Assembly: GCA_027475525.1 (NCBI GenBank)
Contig: JAMWFC010000064.1
Location: forward strand, 1 to 64,000
Length of the DNA stretch: 64,000 bases
From: Macrolepiota albuminosa
Taxonomy: Eukaryota; Basidiomycota; Agaricomycetes; Agaricales; Agaricaceae
Direction: 5' to 3'
The position numbers were made by a program, and so were the translations under genes. Position 1 is the first letter of the stretch, and the number at the start of each line of letters is the position of its first letter. Below are positions 10,929-23,078 of the stretch, in pieces. Under the pieces are notes generated by a model. It did no database searches, was not told the DNA's origin, and saw only the letters and a program-made list of their open reading frames with translations.

Positions 10929-11541
10929 CTTCTTCCAATTCCTATATTATTCCGGTGAGATTAACGGATCCTGGAACAGTCAAGCAAGAGCCTATCCAGA
11001 TTATCAGCAACTTACAACATTGAAAACACGTTAGAGAGTGATGGTCGATTCAGCGTAAAGTAAAGGAAGGAGAGGTTGAAGGTCGATTGTGCAATTTTTC
11101 AATGTATCGGGTTTAACTAGGACTTGTGTGAAAGGTTGTCGGAGTCCTCGCATAGAAATGTGCTAAATAGGAAGAATGTCAATGTACATGAGAGGGACAA
11201 TCTGGGTACTTCGAAGAAGGCGAGGATAAGATTAGTTGGGTGGAAGGTCGATGTTTGTACAGAACATGTCGACGTTGAAATGAACTGATATCTTGGACGG
11301 CGTTCAGCATCTCGAAGTGATATCTAAAAGTCAGTTTGTCAAAGCTCAACTTCCGGGGTTTGGCGGACGTGGTGGTTCAGACTTAAGCTTATAAGATAGG
11401 CGCCATCGATTGAGAACGAAGGCAAAATATATTACAATTCGTCAAGATGATTGTCCATAGAACATATGTATTCATTCTGCCAAGTGTTATAAGCTTTCAG
11501 CAACTATCCCACGTGGAAAAAAACGTACTGGGATCTCATGT
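10929..11541. other. Intergenic, no feature seen
   Basis: CpG-normal sequence between two host genes transcribed towards each other. I see no convincing exon or repeat. Confidence 0.5.
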
Positions 11542-11955
11542 TCACCTAGTTTTCTCAGGTATACGACCGCCACTAGCCTTACCATCCGGTCCTTCATCTG
11601 ATTTGCTGGTCTCTGGCCCTTTGTCTTTAGAGAGGGCCTCTTTCCCGCCATACCTTAACTCCGACCCGGGCACTGTATACGGCTCCGTCTTGCTCATGCT
11701 TTGGTATTCACTGGTTTTTACCCCAGCACGACTCCATTGACCAGACGGTGCCTCATGTGGCTTTTGCACATTTTCCGAAGAGGCGTCAACTCTGTATACG
11801 CTGGAATCGCTCGGTGGTGTAGGGTCTACATCGTCCTTGGTGTACGAATCTGCTGTGTGTTTGACCGATGCGTCGTAGAGGAACGAGGACGTGCGGACTG
11901 TGCGGCGCAGCGGCAAAGCTAGGGTACTGCCGCGAAGAACGATCCTGTGAAGCAT
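11542..11955 (-). CDS. Small, probably mitochondrial, conserved fungal protein (137 aa)
   Basis: A single intact open frame on the minus strand. I chose the ATG at 11,955, although the frame stays open to 12,069. From there the N terminus reads MLHRIVLRGSTLALPLRRTV, which is basic, lacks acidic residues and ends RTSSF, as in a mitochondrial presequence. The rest is hydrophilic, with an acidic patch (SYTKDDVDPTPPSD), then APSGQWSRAGVKTSEY and GSELRYGGKEAL. I recall this pattern from uncharacterised agaricomycete proteins, but the function is unknown. No intron is needed. It is the best-preserved single-exon host gene here. Confidence 0.7.
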   Translation of the reverse strand: MLHRIVLRGSTLALPLRRTVRTSSFLYDASVKHTADSYTKDDVDPTPPSDSSVYRVDASSENVQKPHEAPSGQWSRAGVKTSEYQSMSKTEPYTVPGSELRYGGKEALSKDKGPETSKSDEGPDGKASGGRIPEKTR

Positions 11956-14341
11956 CGTCGTTCGAAGTATTGGTCTTGTTGAACGGGCTTTTATACGTAA
12001 GTAAGCACGAACCGTGTGAGGGGCATGGAATCCACGTGATGATGTCATGGATCGTGGTCGGCCCGGCATGCTGCGGCTTTCTCAAGGTTACACCTCTTAA
12101 CCACCTCACTTGAGCTGAATTACACGAAGCCTTTGGCTTGAAAAGACTAACGCGCTTGTACACATTCTACCTCTGCAATTGACTCTCCCGCATTTCACGA
12201 TCACTTCAGCCGCCCTGAGTCTTGGTACCTGAGCGCCTAATCACTCACAATGTAGCGGTAATTGTAAATGTTAATTACTCGTCGTTTAGAGTTGTTCCAT
12301 AGACATTAAGATATTGTAAGTGTGCTCAGTCTATCCAAGCATGATGAGGTACCTGGTGGATAAAAAATTCATTAGTCTCACACTGTCTCTTGGACAAAAA
12401 TCTGAGATTCATGCATAAAATGCATTCTTGCCCTTGATAATGTGGAGGTCCAATCCCATTATGGAAGCGGGTCATACTGCAATATCCTGGCCCATAGAGG
12501 TTATCGGAGAAAGTCTCCTTGGACAAAACACCTTGTCACTATAATCAATACTGTTGTGTGGTTGACTAATTAAATCTGCTTTTTGCATAGGTACAATGTT
12601 GGTTGTTGCCGTCATTTGTCTGATATTCCATTGTTGAGAACTGCGTTCTATGGCCTTGAATAATTTATAACGTTGAAGGGTATACGAGATTGACACCTGC
12701 AAAGAGGCGAGCATTGGGGAGTGCAGTTGGGTAATGTGTATTATATTGACGAAACACACTGTACATGCAACCAATCCCTTTGTTCAGTGAATTCAAACAA
12801 TTCAGTAAATCGTCGAAGAATGAATTAATGTGAGGTGTGTAATCTGGTGAAAGATTGGCAAGGCCCACCTCAAGCCTTGCGCGTAAATGAAACACTGTGT
12901 GTCATTCTCGGAGAGCGAAGAGCAACTGACATGAGACATATCATTCGTATAGAAAAGGGGTGAAGATCACTAATAAATCTGGAGTCGGCGGAGATGAAGA
13001 GAAGGCTCACCATAACAATAATATCATATCATGCCTTGAAAACTTCGAAGGAGAGATAAAGGAGCCAAAACAGTTCTGAAAGAAGGGGTAGACAAGTGAA
13101 AGAATTAATACAGTGTCATTAGAACATGATGGAAATTTCTGTAGGTGACGCACTTGAAGACTTCGATGTGAAAGGACTCGAAGGACATGGTATTCACAAT
13201 GCGCCCGTACTTCTTTCGCTTGAAATCAAGATACCGGTCAGGAAGGAGGGTCCTCAAGGACACATCGCGAAGAATCATTTGAGGAAGCACGAGGACTCGC
13301 AACCAATGGATAAAAAACTCAACCACAATCCAGGAAAATACACATTAAAGCGCAGCATTTTCTTGAGATTTCTTTTAGGGCTTTCTTTTAGGGCTTTCTT
13401 TTCGGGGCGTCAGAAGTTGAAAACCTTGAAAGCAAATGTACATATCGATCATTGTAACTTTTTGATTGTGGTCACGCGTTGGTTCATTACTTTGGCTTCG
13501 ACACGCCACCACTTCACGGCCTTAAAACGCGACGCCATGGCGAGGTGTCATAACGAATCCTACCCCTGAATCTGGCCCTATGTGAATCATGAATCGTGGC
13601 CCGTTCACAAAGCATTTGCCTGAGAGACTGCGCACGGTCTTTTCAATTTGGTCTGCATCAAATTTTGGGTGTATAGAGATGGGTGAGGTACTTTGAACAT
13701 ATCCTGCACGTAGGACGGTCAAAGATCGGCAGAAGTGACCAGCGGCATGCATGCTTGCTATCATGTTAGCTATACGGGTCGCTGATAGTAGACATGGGTA
13801 CGCTCGCTCACCCTCATGAGATTGGTTCTGTTTCTTATTTATTCCAATTGCAGTGTTCGCTGGAGCACTTACTCAGCCTTGAAAAATAATTTTCTCCTTG
13901 TGGCGGCTTCGAAACATCCTCTTTGCCTTGCTGGACTATGTGCCCTCAAGACATTTCTATATGTCGCACGAATGAGAATCATGATCACCCAGTCACGAGC
14001 CCAGCCCTCTTAGAAGTCCCTGCTTCCTAAAGTTCTTTGATATTACACGAGATTGATCTCCCGAGGCTTAAATGGCCCGCGGCATCCATATGTGATCTCG
14101 TTTTTTTCTGCTGCCACAACGTTAGTGGTATCCTTGTTACACTGTATTATGGCTTCTAATTCGTATCCCCTCCTCAAGCTTGCAACACGAAGAAGGCCGA
14201 TTATTATGTAAAGCCTCTTCCGCATAACGTCTCTTTTATCCGATACCATTGCATGTCATCCGACTCGCACGCATGTCAAAGACAATGACAAGGTTGGATC
14301 TTCACAGAAGTCCAAGAGGGTCACTTATATCAAGAGACATC
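11956..14341. other. CpG-normal stretch without a resolved gene
   Basis: Open frames occur on both strands at 13,105-13,764 (for example minus-strand MILRDVSLRTLLPDRYLDFK and FDADQIEKTVRSLSGKC), but no start, splice pattern or family is convincing. A multi-exon gene of unknown kind is possible at 13,100-13,770 on the minus strand. 12,376-12,500 is a dispersed repeat (separate entry). 13,370-13,395 holds a short tctttTagggct repeat. Confidence 0.35.
12376..12500. repeat. Dispersed repeat, shared with 18,525-18,640
   Basis: The core agtctcacactgtctct and gattcatgcataaa recur at 18,525-18,560, with the flanks still partly alignable. The second copy is more AT-rich. Read on the minus strand both could encode CMNLRFLS(K/E)RQCET, so this may be a relic of a coding element of unknown type. 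Confidence 0.5.
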
Positions 14342-14342
14342 T

Positions 14343-14362
14343 GTTGCGGCCTGTTTGGTTGA
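14343..14362 (+). promoter_or_regulatory. Shared 20-bp upstream motif, gene A
   Basis: gttgcggcctgtttggttga lies 50 bp before the ATG of gene A. It recurs without change at 16,013-16,032, 58 bp before the ATG of its paralogue, while flanking non-coding sequence has diverged. This suggests a promoter element or 5' UTR element kept after duplication. Confidence 0.5.
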
Positions 14363-14411
14363 TCTCGTGTATGGCGGGCGAGAATGCCTTTTTCCCTTCA
14401 CTCTTGCATCG

Positions 14412-15337
14412 ATGACTCGAAGGTAATTCACATTTTGCCATGAACATACTTGCATCGTATTCGTGATTAACCTTTCTCAGAGAGGCCAGTCGCCGTCTGA
14501 CGCGAGAGGAGCGTGCTATGATCCGGATCATGTATAATCGTGGCATGAATGCGGACCACATTGCGCAGCGACTTAGTACCACACATACTTCGGTCACAAA
14601 CGTCATCAGGACTATGACTGGCCGAAATGAAAAAGGAGACGAATGGGATGAAGTCAGTGCAGTTCTTATGAAGGAATATTCTCCAACAGAAGTCGTGGGT
14701 CCATGCAGCGTATATGATTTTTCGTTCATTAAAGCCTGATTACGTAGAAAGATTCCAGCACCCCGCAGCTCCAGATGCCGAAGCCATTGACACCTACTCC
14801 GAAGCCAGTCGCAGCAAAACGGACATGGCCCCTTTCCACTGCCGCTCCGTCTTCTGTCAGTATGATCCGCGCCGAAATAGCTTGACCTTCGATTGACAGC
14901 AATGTTCACGCTTACTAGCGCTCGTCACCAACTTTGAGAGCGGATGATGAAGTTCGTTCTACTCAGCTTCGGCCATCATTTGGATCACCTTTGCCGTCAG
15001 AGTTCTCGATGAGCGACACTGAAACGGTGCAACTCACTTTTTTCCTTCGTTTCTCAATGGCATTTATCCTTGTCCGCAGCAACGCCCGTTATCGAATGCA
15101 AGTGTAGACGACCTGGTGATACCCCCGGACTTGGACACTTTCCTGAGCAGCCTCGAACACGACATGAGTGGGCTCACTAGTGATCTGGAGGCGCAAGGTA
15201 TTGAGACGATTGAACATCTTCTCGCATTTGCACCGTGGTCAGAGGAGAGGCTTCATGAGCTGTTCAAAGCTACCCTTCCGGACATCACCGTACCGCAAAG
15301 ATTTATGCTCGTCCATGGTTTGAAGAAGTACGCCTGA
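14412..15337 (+). CDS. Gene A: HTH plus SAM-like protein (232 aa, five exons)
   Basis: Exons are 14,412-14,422, 14,481-14,694, 14,748-14,855, 14,919-15,026 and 15,080-15,337. Introns are 53-63 nt with GT..AG ends and the frame is open throughout. All junctions except the first are phase 0, and the second donor could instead be 14,710. The protein starts MTRREASRRLTREERAMIRI. Residues about 12-55 form a helix-turn-helix resembling the Tc1-type recognition domain (MIRIMYNRGMNADHIAQRL). A P/S/T-rich linker follows, and the last 70 residues form a helical SAM-like domain (PPDLDTFLSSLEHDMSGLTS...FAPWSEERLHELF...RFMLVHGLKKYA). Probably a DNA-binding regulator with an oligomerising C terminus; this is inference. 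It is a tandem paralogue of gene B. Confidence 0.8.
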
Positions 15338-16012
15338 GCTCTGTTAGATTGTACTGTTGTCCAATGCAACTATTATTGCGTTGACACATGAACGAACGCT
15401 TTCTGGGACTTGAAAGTTGATTGCATCACCATTTTACTCAGAGTGCTTGAAGTATGAGCCACGCTGAATTATGTTGTCCTGCAGTGGTAAGTGCAAACGG
15501 CTTCGTTTTGGACGTAATTAGTGAAAAGTCCTCCCCTGAGAGCGAGAATGAGGAGTACCTCAGGTGGCGCTCACGAATGACACGCCACAATTCGAGGGCG
15601 AGCTGAACGGACTTTCAGGCACGAGATTTTTTCTCCCCTTATAGCCGATATAATTGTGCGTCTTCCAAGCTTCTTTGAGCGTTGTACCTATTACTGAACC
15701 CGATTCCATATGGCTAAGTATATCCATTGTGGAAACCCACTGTCGACGGCATCTGTTCCAACACTCGACAATTTTGCCTACCTTTTCTTTCCCAATGAGT
15801 CAAATGCATTAGGTCAGTCACACTCTTCCTTCTTCAAAACCTTTGATTTTCATTGCCTCTGGCGTGCAACATGGGAGAAGGTTGACGATTATCGAAGTCC
15901 TTCCGCGTAGTTTCTCTGTCTCATATCTGTATCCCCTTCGGACTCGGGGTCTTCTGTAATGCCACGCCAAGTATGAGAGCGCAGATCCTACAAACATGGC
16001 GAAAGATCGAGT
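15338..16012. other. Intergenic between the tandem paralogues
   Basis: No conserved coding pattern was found. An open frame at 15,710-15,910 lacks support. Confidence 0.4.
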
Positions 16013-16032
16013 GTTGCGGCCTGTTTGGTTGA
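16013..16032 (+). promoter_or_regulatory. Shared 20-bp upstream motif, gene B
   Basis: Identical to the motif at 14,343-14,362. It precedes the gene B start codon by 58 bp. Confidence 0.5.
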
Positions 16033-16089
16033 CGTCGGTATATTATATTATATTGCCCAGAATGCTTTCTTCTCACTCTCCTCCCATCA

Positions 16090-16986
16090 ATGGCTCCTCA
16101 TAAGTAAGCTTTGTTTTAATCGCTGCTAATACTTCTGGCACACTGATGGCTAACCAGAATTGCCGCCAGTCACATAAATCGAGAGGAGCGGTCTATGATT
16201 CAGATCATGTACAATCGGGGTGTCAAGATATCACATATTGCGCAACATATCAACGTCAGAGAAACCACGATCTCCAACGTCCTCGAGGACATCATGAGAA
16301 GGGATGATCAAGAATACGACTGGGACGAAGAAAATCCAGCTTTCACGGAGGAAATTCTCATACAAGAAGTATATGCGCTTCCATTATACACTTGAATCTT
16401 CATCTAGTAATACCCCTCGTAGGAGTCATGCATCTCACATATTGAGTCGCTGCAGTCATCAAGGTCAGTATCTGCTCAAAAATCAGTCGAGCGATGCCCC
16501 CCTCCACGATCTTCAGTTAGTCGACTGCTCAACTAGGTCATCATTTATTCTGGCTAATAACGTTTCTGGTTTCAGCGCTCGCCACTTCCCTGCAGGATCG
16601 ACGACAAACGTCATTTTACCCTCTCTGTGCCACTTAGAATTTCCAAGCCATCGGAACTTCCGGTGCCTATGAACTTGGTATGATACTTTTGATTCTTTGA
16701 GTAAACCATTGATTCAACTTCTGAATGACAGAGATCGACCATAATTGATGCTGAGGGTCGTCTGTCGCCACCTCCGGACTTGGATACTTTCTTGCGAAAT
16801 CTCGAGCACAACTTGAGTAAGCTCGCAGGTGACCTAGAAGCCCAAGGGATTGTAACGATTGAGCACCTTCTCGCATTTGCGCCATGGTCAGAAGAGAGGC
16901 TACATGAGTTGTTCGAAGAGACCCTTCCCCATATCACCGTACCCCAAAGATTTATGCTTGTGCATGGTGTGAAGAAGTACGCTTGA
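16090..16986 (+). CDS. Gene B: HTH plus SAM-like protein (224 aa, five exons)
   Basis: Exons are 16,090-16,103, 16,158-16,368, 16,423-16,515, 16,576-16,677 and 16,732-16,986, separated by introns of 54, 54, 60 and 54 nt, all GT..AG. Exon count, domain order and the phase-0 junctions (all but the first) match gene A. It starts MAPHKIAASHINREERSMIQ, then has the HTH (MIQIMYNRGVKISHIAQHI). The linker is strongly diverged, and the SAM-like C terminus is nearly identical to gene A (APWSEERLHELF, PQRFMLVHGVKKYA). The conserved ends and fast-changing middle suggest two constrained domains joined by a flexible linker. Splice sites were chosen by comparison with gene A, and the frame is intact. Confidence 0.8.
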
Positions 16987-18229
16987 GCTCTTTCTATCCG
17001 TTGCCATTTCCTGCAGTTCTTTCCTACCTACAAACTTTTTCGAGCAAGTCGATCAAGTTCAATTGATTTATCTGCCTTTTTCATTCTGCTTCATTCTGCC
17101 AGACTACTAATCAAAATCGTCTGCGAGAACTACATGATACAGGTTCTAGCACTTCATTGAAACGTCAAGTAGAATCTGGATCATTGAAATCAATCCTTGG
17201 TAATTAATTGTGACTTTTTCACCGCTTGCCTAGTGTAACAGTAGTCTACCGAGTTTGGCGGTAGTGACAACACAGGGTCACTTCCCTAGCACTAGTGTAA
17301 GCTCTAAGGTAAATTATTCTAGCCCTTTTATATGTTGGGAACTCATGGAACGGGACAGGATCTAGGAGACGCCCACCTCCGAGAGTGATGTAATCATGCC
17401 GGCAATACATATGCCCTTCAAGTTGGCTGATAGCTATAAGATGCCTTTAACAAAAGAAATATTATGGCAGTAGAGAGGTAGAATAATGAGAGGGCCCTGT
17501 CTTCTCCACTTTGTTTGTGGGTATGGAGGGTTCTTTAGAAGAATCACCACTTGGTGCCCAGATAACACTGTACAATTATGCAAGTTAAGGAAAATTCACC
17601 TCATTGTGTATAGCAGAATACAATGACTGATCTGACTTACACTGTGTGACCCATCAGTTGCAAGTCCATAACAATCCAATTGATTTTTAGTCAACCAACC
17701 ACTGCTGGTGCCAGAAGCTGTTTTCAACTGGAAGACCCAAAAGGAAATGTGTCATACCACTTATTTGTCCACTTTTCACTTTGTAGGAAGGCATTTACCA
17801 TTGTCTTAAGCCTTTTTTGTTGAGAAATGTGTACATTTGAAATGGCATGACACATTTCTTTCTTCCTATTTCTCAGAAAAAGTATTGGCTGCCAGTAGTG
17901 AACATTGACTTGTGTTATGCAACATATATTCATACCAAACTTTGGATAATAGTTTCAAAATAAGAGTATCTACTAACTTCTATGTTAACAAACAATACTA
18001 ATTTATGCATGAGATTTATAGTATTACCATTGTGATTAGACAGACACACTTCATCCATGTTGTGTAAATTATCACCTGTTCTATACCTTCCCTGTATATT
18101 AATTGAGATATCAATTAAGGTGGAGATACATCCCTTGCTCAGCAATTAAACACTTACAATGCAATACCTCCAATACAAGATGCTGAAGCAGAAAATGTTG
18201 GAATATATCAGATTTCATAATGTGATGAT
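16987..18229. other. Start of the CpG-poor repeat zone
   Basis: No gene is seen. CpG becomes rare after about 17,400. An inverted repeat (aaatgtgtcat... at 17,748 and ...atgacacattt ending near 17,856) with about 80 bp between arms could be a small MITE. Confidence 0.4.
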
Positions 18230-18430
18230 GTGATATGGTAATGTTGATACCCTGAGCCACTGTCAAAGAGCACACAATGGCCACCACTACTGCTTTGTCT
18301 ACAGACTGAATATCTATATATATACCATATACATACTAGTACCCTCAGTCATGTTTATACTTACTGAGGGTACATTGTCTATCATTAAAATACAAGGACT
18401 TACAATTGTATCTAGACATAATCCCTTACT
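18230..18430 (+). repeat. Copia solo LTR relic
   Basis: It resembles the copia LTR at 5,561: ctgctttgtct, a tatatatata run, then an 11-bp inverted repeat GTACCCTCAGT...ACTGAGGGTAC (about 18,340-18,374) and acattgtctatcatta. The CpGs are lost. The ends are too worn to find a target duplication. Confidence 0.55.
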
Positions 18431-18524
18431 ACCTAAGCACCTTTTCAAATCATCCATGGGGTGCCTGGAGATCAGCCATGTAGGGGAGATTTAGTAGGTA
18501 TTGTAGGCCAAAAAAAGTATTGAG

Positions 18525-18640
18525 TCTCACACTGTCTCTCAGACAAAAATCTTAGATTCATGCATAAATACATTTCTAGCCTAGTAATCTCTTCATAGAG
18601 TGCAGAGAATTTTGCCATATTCTGGCCTATAGAGGCTGAC
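18525..18640. repeat. Dispersed repeat, second copy
   Basis: CpG-depleted relative of 12,376-12,500. Confidence 0.5.
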
Positions 18641-19817
18641 TATTGAGGTGCTGTCTATGGTGTCAACAGTGATACTACCAAAAAGAAAAAAAAAACTAAA
18701 TCATGTAAGCTGAAATGATATATTATTTACATGTGCTATGTGGCTATAGCTAGTAAAAAAGAGACATAAAGTGCATTATATTAAATAGTACAATGCTCAT
18801 TACAGTGGCAGTCATTGCAAGGCAGATGCAGAGAAAAAATATTCTATCAGATGCCTAATAAGCTAGACCACCCACTTTTATAATAATTTACAAAATAAAC
18901 TTGATTGTTGAACTTTGCACCATTATCTGTTGACAAGTTGAAGAAGCAACACATGTTAAGATGACTCTACTTAGGAATAAGATAGTTGCCTCTTTTATCA
19001 AAAGCAAGCTAATTACTAATATGTTATTGCTGCATAATATGGAGCCTACAACCAGCCTGATTGACTTTATAAAAGTAAAGTTGGCAAAGCCAAGGCTCTA
19101 CAACTATTTAGAAAATTTTTCTGGGCAGAAATCTCAGAGAATCCTTCATTTCATCCCTCTTTCTTCTCTTCCAACTTTTTTCTACAGCCATCCTCACTAT
19201 GATTTTTCCTTTATGCATTTGTAAGCCCTATCTACTGGTACAACTTTCAAAACTCTAGCCACACTTGTTCTCTGTCTATAATTCATAGTGTCTGGCTTTC
19301 TAACCTATCTACTGGTACAACTTTCAAAACTCTAGCCACACTTGTTCTCTGTCTATAATTCATAGTGTCTGGCTTTCTAACATAGCCACTTCCTCTTTCA
19401 GACAATCTCTAGGTTTTAGCTGTTTTAAGCTAGAGTTAGTGATATCTGTTGTTTTATACACTAGATCTCACACATTCAGAGCCTTGAGAGTGTTGCCTTT
19501 GGCATAGAGAGTTTCCAGAATTGTTGTCTTTAGACTTCTATATTCCAGCTGTGTAGCTATGCTTGTAGATCTTAAATAGTACTGAATATACTTCATGTTC
19601 CTCTGTCAGCTGTGTGACTAAGCCATAGCCTGCAGAGGTCATCATGACAGAAATCAATATAAAGCATATATTTTGAATTTTTCCCTCTATTTTATAGTTT
19701 AGCTATGCTGTCACAGCTTGATTGAGACATTGCAGTTATAAATATAAATAGTAGTAGTGCAAAGCTTGTGTAGAGAGAAAATTGACTATGTTTTGCAAAA
19801 ACACTAACTACAACCAA
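18641..19817. other. AT-rich repeat-derived sequence
   Basis: No gene is supported. It contains a 77-bp tandem duplication (19,228-19,384, tctactggtacaac...) and an LTR-A relic near 19,595-19,640 (ctctgtcagctgtgtgactaa...catagcctgcagagg, minus orientation). Confidence 0.45.
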
Positions 19818-20289
19818 TATAAGGGCAATCTCTGGAGGCTATAGCTCAGTCACACAGCTAGCAGAGGAAAATCCAAAGTATATCAGAGTATATATTAACA
19901 ATATTATAATAACTACTCACTTGGCAGAGGAAGATCCAAAAAGAACAAGTCTAAGGATTTCCTTTGCCAGAACTGACACTTCTGAGGCCTCAAGCATGAG
20001 AAACAACTGTACAGAACAACAAAACCTTAAAAAACTCCAGACTTTAGAAGTCAGAAAGGCAAGCTCTAGCTTATATAAGTGGTCTGTATGCAGTATCGAA
20101 GAGGCCACACTTGTCTGAATGATAGCTAAAGAACTAGAGCACCTCAGATGCTGAAGGTAGTACTAATAGATAGTGCTGAAAGAATACAAGCAATAAAGTG
20201 AAGAAGTGAATAAAAAAATAAGAAAATGAATAAAGAGAAAAGAAAGGAATAAGAAGTAAAAGAGGAAAGACATAAGGAGTTCCCTAACA
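19818..20289 (+). mobile_element. Solo LTR-A copy, CpG-decayed
   Basis: It starts tataaggg (reference TGTAAGGG) and ends ttccctaaca. The flanking ccaa at 19,814-19,817 and 20,290-20,293 is a likely target duplication. A further partial LTR-A end (ggagtcccct) lies at about 20,370. Confidence 0.8.
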
Positions 20290-21290
20290 CCAAGGCTCCA
20301 AAAGAGTTCATTAAGAAATGAATGAAGGAAGAAGAAAGAAAGAAGAAGTGAAAGAGGGAAGAAATAAGGAGTCCCCTCTCCACTGCAAATGTACTATAAT
20401 CAAGAGATAGTATGGAAATGCAGATGCTAGGAAACAAATAGAGGAGATCACAGAGTGAGCACAAACATGAAATAAGGACTGGGCCCAAAGCAGAGAAGGT
20501 TTTTTGCAGAGCTACTCACAAAAAGTTTAGACAAACTTTAAAATTAGATTTTTAGTATGAAATATTCCTGGATTTCAGTAATATTTTTTCAGTTAAAATA
20601 GCTTTAAAACCCTACAAATAAATAAATAATTTATTAGTACAAAACAGATTTAAGGCTTAGATAAAATTACTAAGCTCACAAGTAGCAGATAATCCTGTTA
20701 TAGCAGGCTAATTCCAAGAAGATAAATTGGAACAGAGGAAACTGATCATATTAATAAGATTTTTACCAGATATCTGAAGTTTTTCTATTTAAGTAGTCAG
20801 AAGAGTTACAATAAATACATGTCTGAAATTTATTTATTTAGTAGTTGGTCAATTAAAGAGTGAAAAGACATCTTGTATTAAAAGTTGTTTAAAAGTCATA
20901 TCCTACAATTATATTTGTATGTAATTAGTCCTGCACCTTCAATCTTCAACAAATCCAAGTAAGACTCTCAATTAGACTAGATAGTGTTGAAACTCAAAAT
21001 TTATTTCTTTAATACTTCTTTTTTCAACATCTTCTTTTCTTTTATTGTCTCCACATATTGGTCAGAGGCACAATGGCTTAATTGGCATTATTGTATTCTA
21101 TGGAGAGTTAAATAATTTTCAAGTGGAAAAGGTCCAAGTTCAAATTATGTCTGTGTAAAAAGTACTTTAAATACCATGCAGATAATTCAATGCTACTGAG
21201 CAGTTATGTTGTGATAAAGGCTCAGTTAGGTGTAAGACAACTGTATTGCTTGTCTATGTACCCTATGTACCTGATGTAATAAAGACTACA
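20290..21290. other. Degenerate AT-rich repeats
   Basis: Purine-rich LTR-A tail debris at 20,290-20,400, then sequence beginning ctactcacaaaaagtttagac that resembles a Tc1-type terminal repeat. No readable transposase. Confidence 0.35.
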
Positions 21291-21560
21291 TATGCTATTT
21301 GTTTGGAGTAGAATCATGGACATGTTACAATCACGTGATTAGAGGGAGATAGAGGAAAAGGAAATTCAGATATACCTCAGTCGTTACTACATCAACTGAG
21401 GTATGTGGTCTAGCTATGTCAAGTTATTACCAGTCATTGATAAAGTACCCATAGTTAAGCTGTATTAAACAGGTAACTACAAATACAGTCATTACTACAT
21501 CAACTGAGTTAAGCTGTATTAAACACTATTAGTCCCTGAATAGATTCTATGAGGAGCATA
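21291..21560 (+). repeat. Diverged copia-like LTR
   Basis: The perfect inverted repeat ACCTCAGT...ACTGAGGT (about 21,374-21,402) sits in the same setting as in the copia LTRs. It is followed by a partial repeat of the unit (cagtcattactacatcaactga at 21,486) and by ttaagctgtattaaaca twice (21,455 and 21,509). It looks like a related LTR with a different primary sequence. Confidence 0.45.
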
Positions 21561-22430
21561 TCACATACCTCAGCTGGATGTAAGACAACTAAATTTGTGT
21601 TTGCTCCATTCTATTCCATATTCCTTGGTACTGTACAGTTACTTTTATGTTTTTCATCTACTTGCAACATCTCTCCCATAACTAGTTCTCATATGTTCCA
21701 GCATGTACTGTAATCTCCTTTAACAAGTTACCACTCTTATATGTTCTACTAGGATCCTTTATCATGTAGGCTATTATGAGTAATCAATTAGCATATAACT
21801 TAATGAAGTAATATGACTACTACACTTATATTCAATTAGAAAACAAAAATTGGTTTTCTAGTGCAGCAGAATTGAGAGAGGAAATGACCTTATAGAATAA
21901 GCAGACTATAGTATGAATAGGTTAGGAAGAGAGTAGGAGTGTCAATATAGGTGTAACAGGCTGTCAGAGAATTGTTTGGCTCATCAGACTAGATTAAGAG
22001 AGCTACTTTATTTTAGTACCATCTTAGCTAGACTAAATCAGCCAAAGACTGTCATTTATTTTAAAAGGGAGATTGCATCTATCAAAAATCAATTATTATT
22101 TGAGTGTAGAGAAGATTTTGTTTCATGAGACCTTGCTAGATTACTCTTGGCTTGGTAAAAAACCTGATGTGGGGAATTCTGGTAAGCATTGCTAAAAGTA
22201 GAAGAGTTTAGAAATTGGGAAGGCATGTTAGTAGCAGATAAGTTGGGGCTTTAATATGGGAAATAATATGAACTCTGAAGAATTAAATAATAGTGAAGTG
22301 GCTAGGAAGTATAACTAGCATGCTTGAAGAGACATCTGACTAAATTACTAACAGATATCTATAATTACCATATCTGACCATATTGAGGGGCTATAAATAC
22401 AAGTTACTCATATGTTAACAATTTCTCAAA
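21561..22430. other. AT-rich, no gene seen
   Basis: Only short frames full of stops. Probably old transposon debris. Confidence 0.35.
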
Positions 22431-23076
22431 CAAAAAAAAATAGCTCTCCTCCACATATTGGCTGCTGGTTTTTTTGCCCTAACTATTTGAGTGGTGGAAA
22501 GCTTTGAGGAGTTGGAAATAGAGGAGGAAGGACAATATTTTTAGCAGGACAATGACCCAAAACACACCTTCCAACAGGCAAAAATCTGGTTTTCTGATAA
22601 CAATATCATTGTGATATCCTGGCCTGCCCAATCCCCTGACCTCAATCTCATTGAACACCCTTGGGTTTACATCAAGTGCAAACTTTTAGAGTATGAGGTA
22701 TCCTCTAAAGGAGTGCATGAATTGTGGGAGAGAGTGGTCAAGGAGTGGAATGAAATATTACCAGAAGTATGCCAAAGCCTTATAAAGAGCATGCCTAGAA
22801 GAATCAAAGCAGCAAATAGAGGCCATACTAAGTACTAGATATGAAAATTAGAGTAAATTAAAGTGGGTCAAAAAACTGCCTCAATGATTGAATATTTTGT
22901 TTGATTTATTAATCAGCAAAATCTTGTCCAAATCACATGATCTATCCATTATTGTAAAGCCAGGATGCAGTTGTATGTCATGTTATTTTTCATGATTTTG
23001 TTGCATAGGTAATTGTTGCACACAATGTGAATCTTTTTAAAAAGGCCAAATATTGGGGCAGTTTTTTGAGCCAGTG
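22431..23076 (+). mobile_element. Tc1/mariner element, 3' half
   Basis: The C-terminal transposase remains readable: FLAGQ-type end of the second catalytic Asp region, then WPAQSPDLNLIEHPWVYIK carrying the third catalytic residue, ending RIKAANRGHTKY at 22,838. The right terminal arm (22,870-23,076) runs from gtgggtcaaaaaactgcc to gcagttttttgagccagtg and is followed by the TA target. The N-terminal half is missing. Confidence 0.85.
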
Positions 23077-23078
23077 TA

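Noticed and set aside
11447..11922. Plus-strand open frames at 11,447-11,922
   Set aside because: They are antisense to the intact minus-strand gene with a mitochondrial-type N terminus and show no family pattern.
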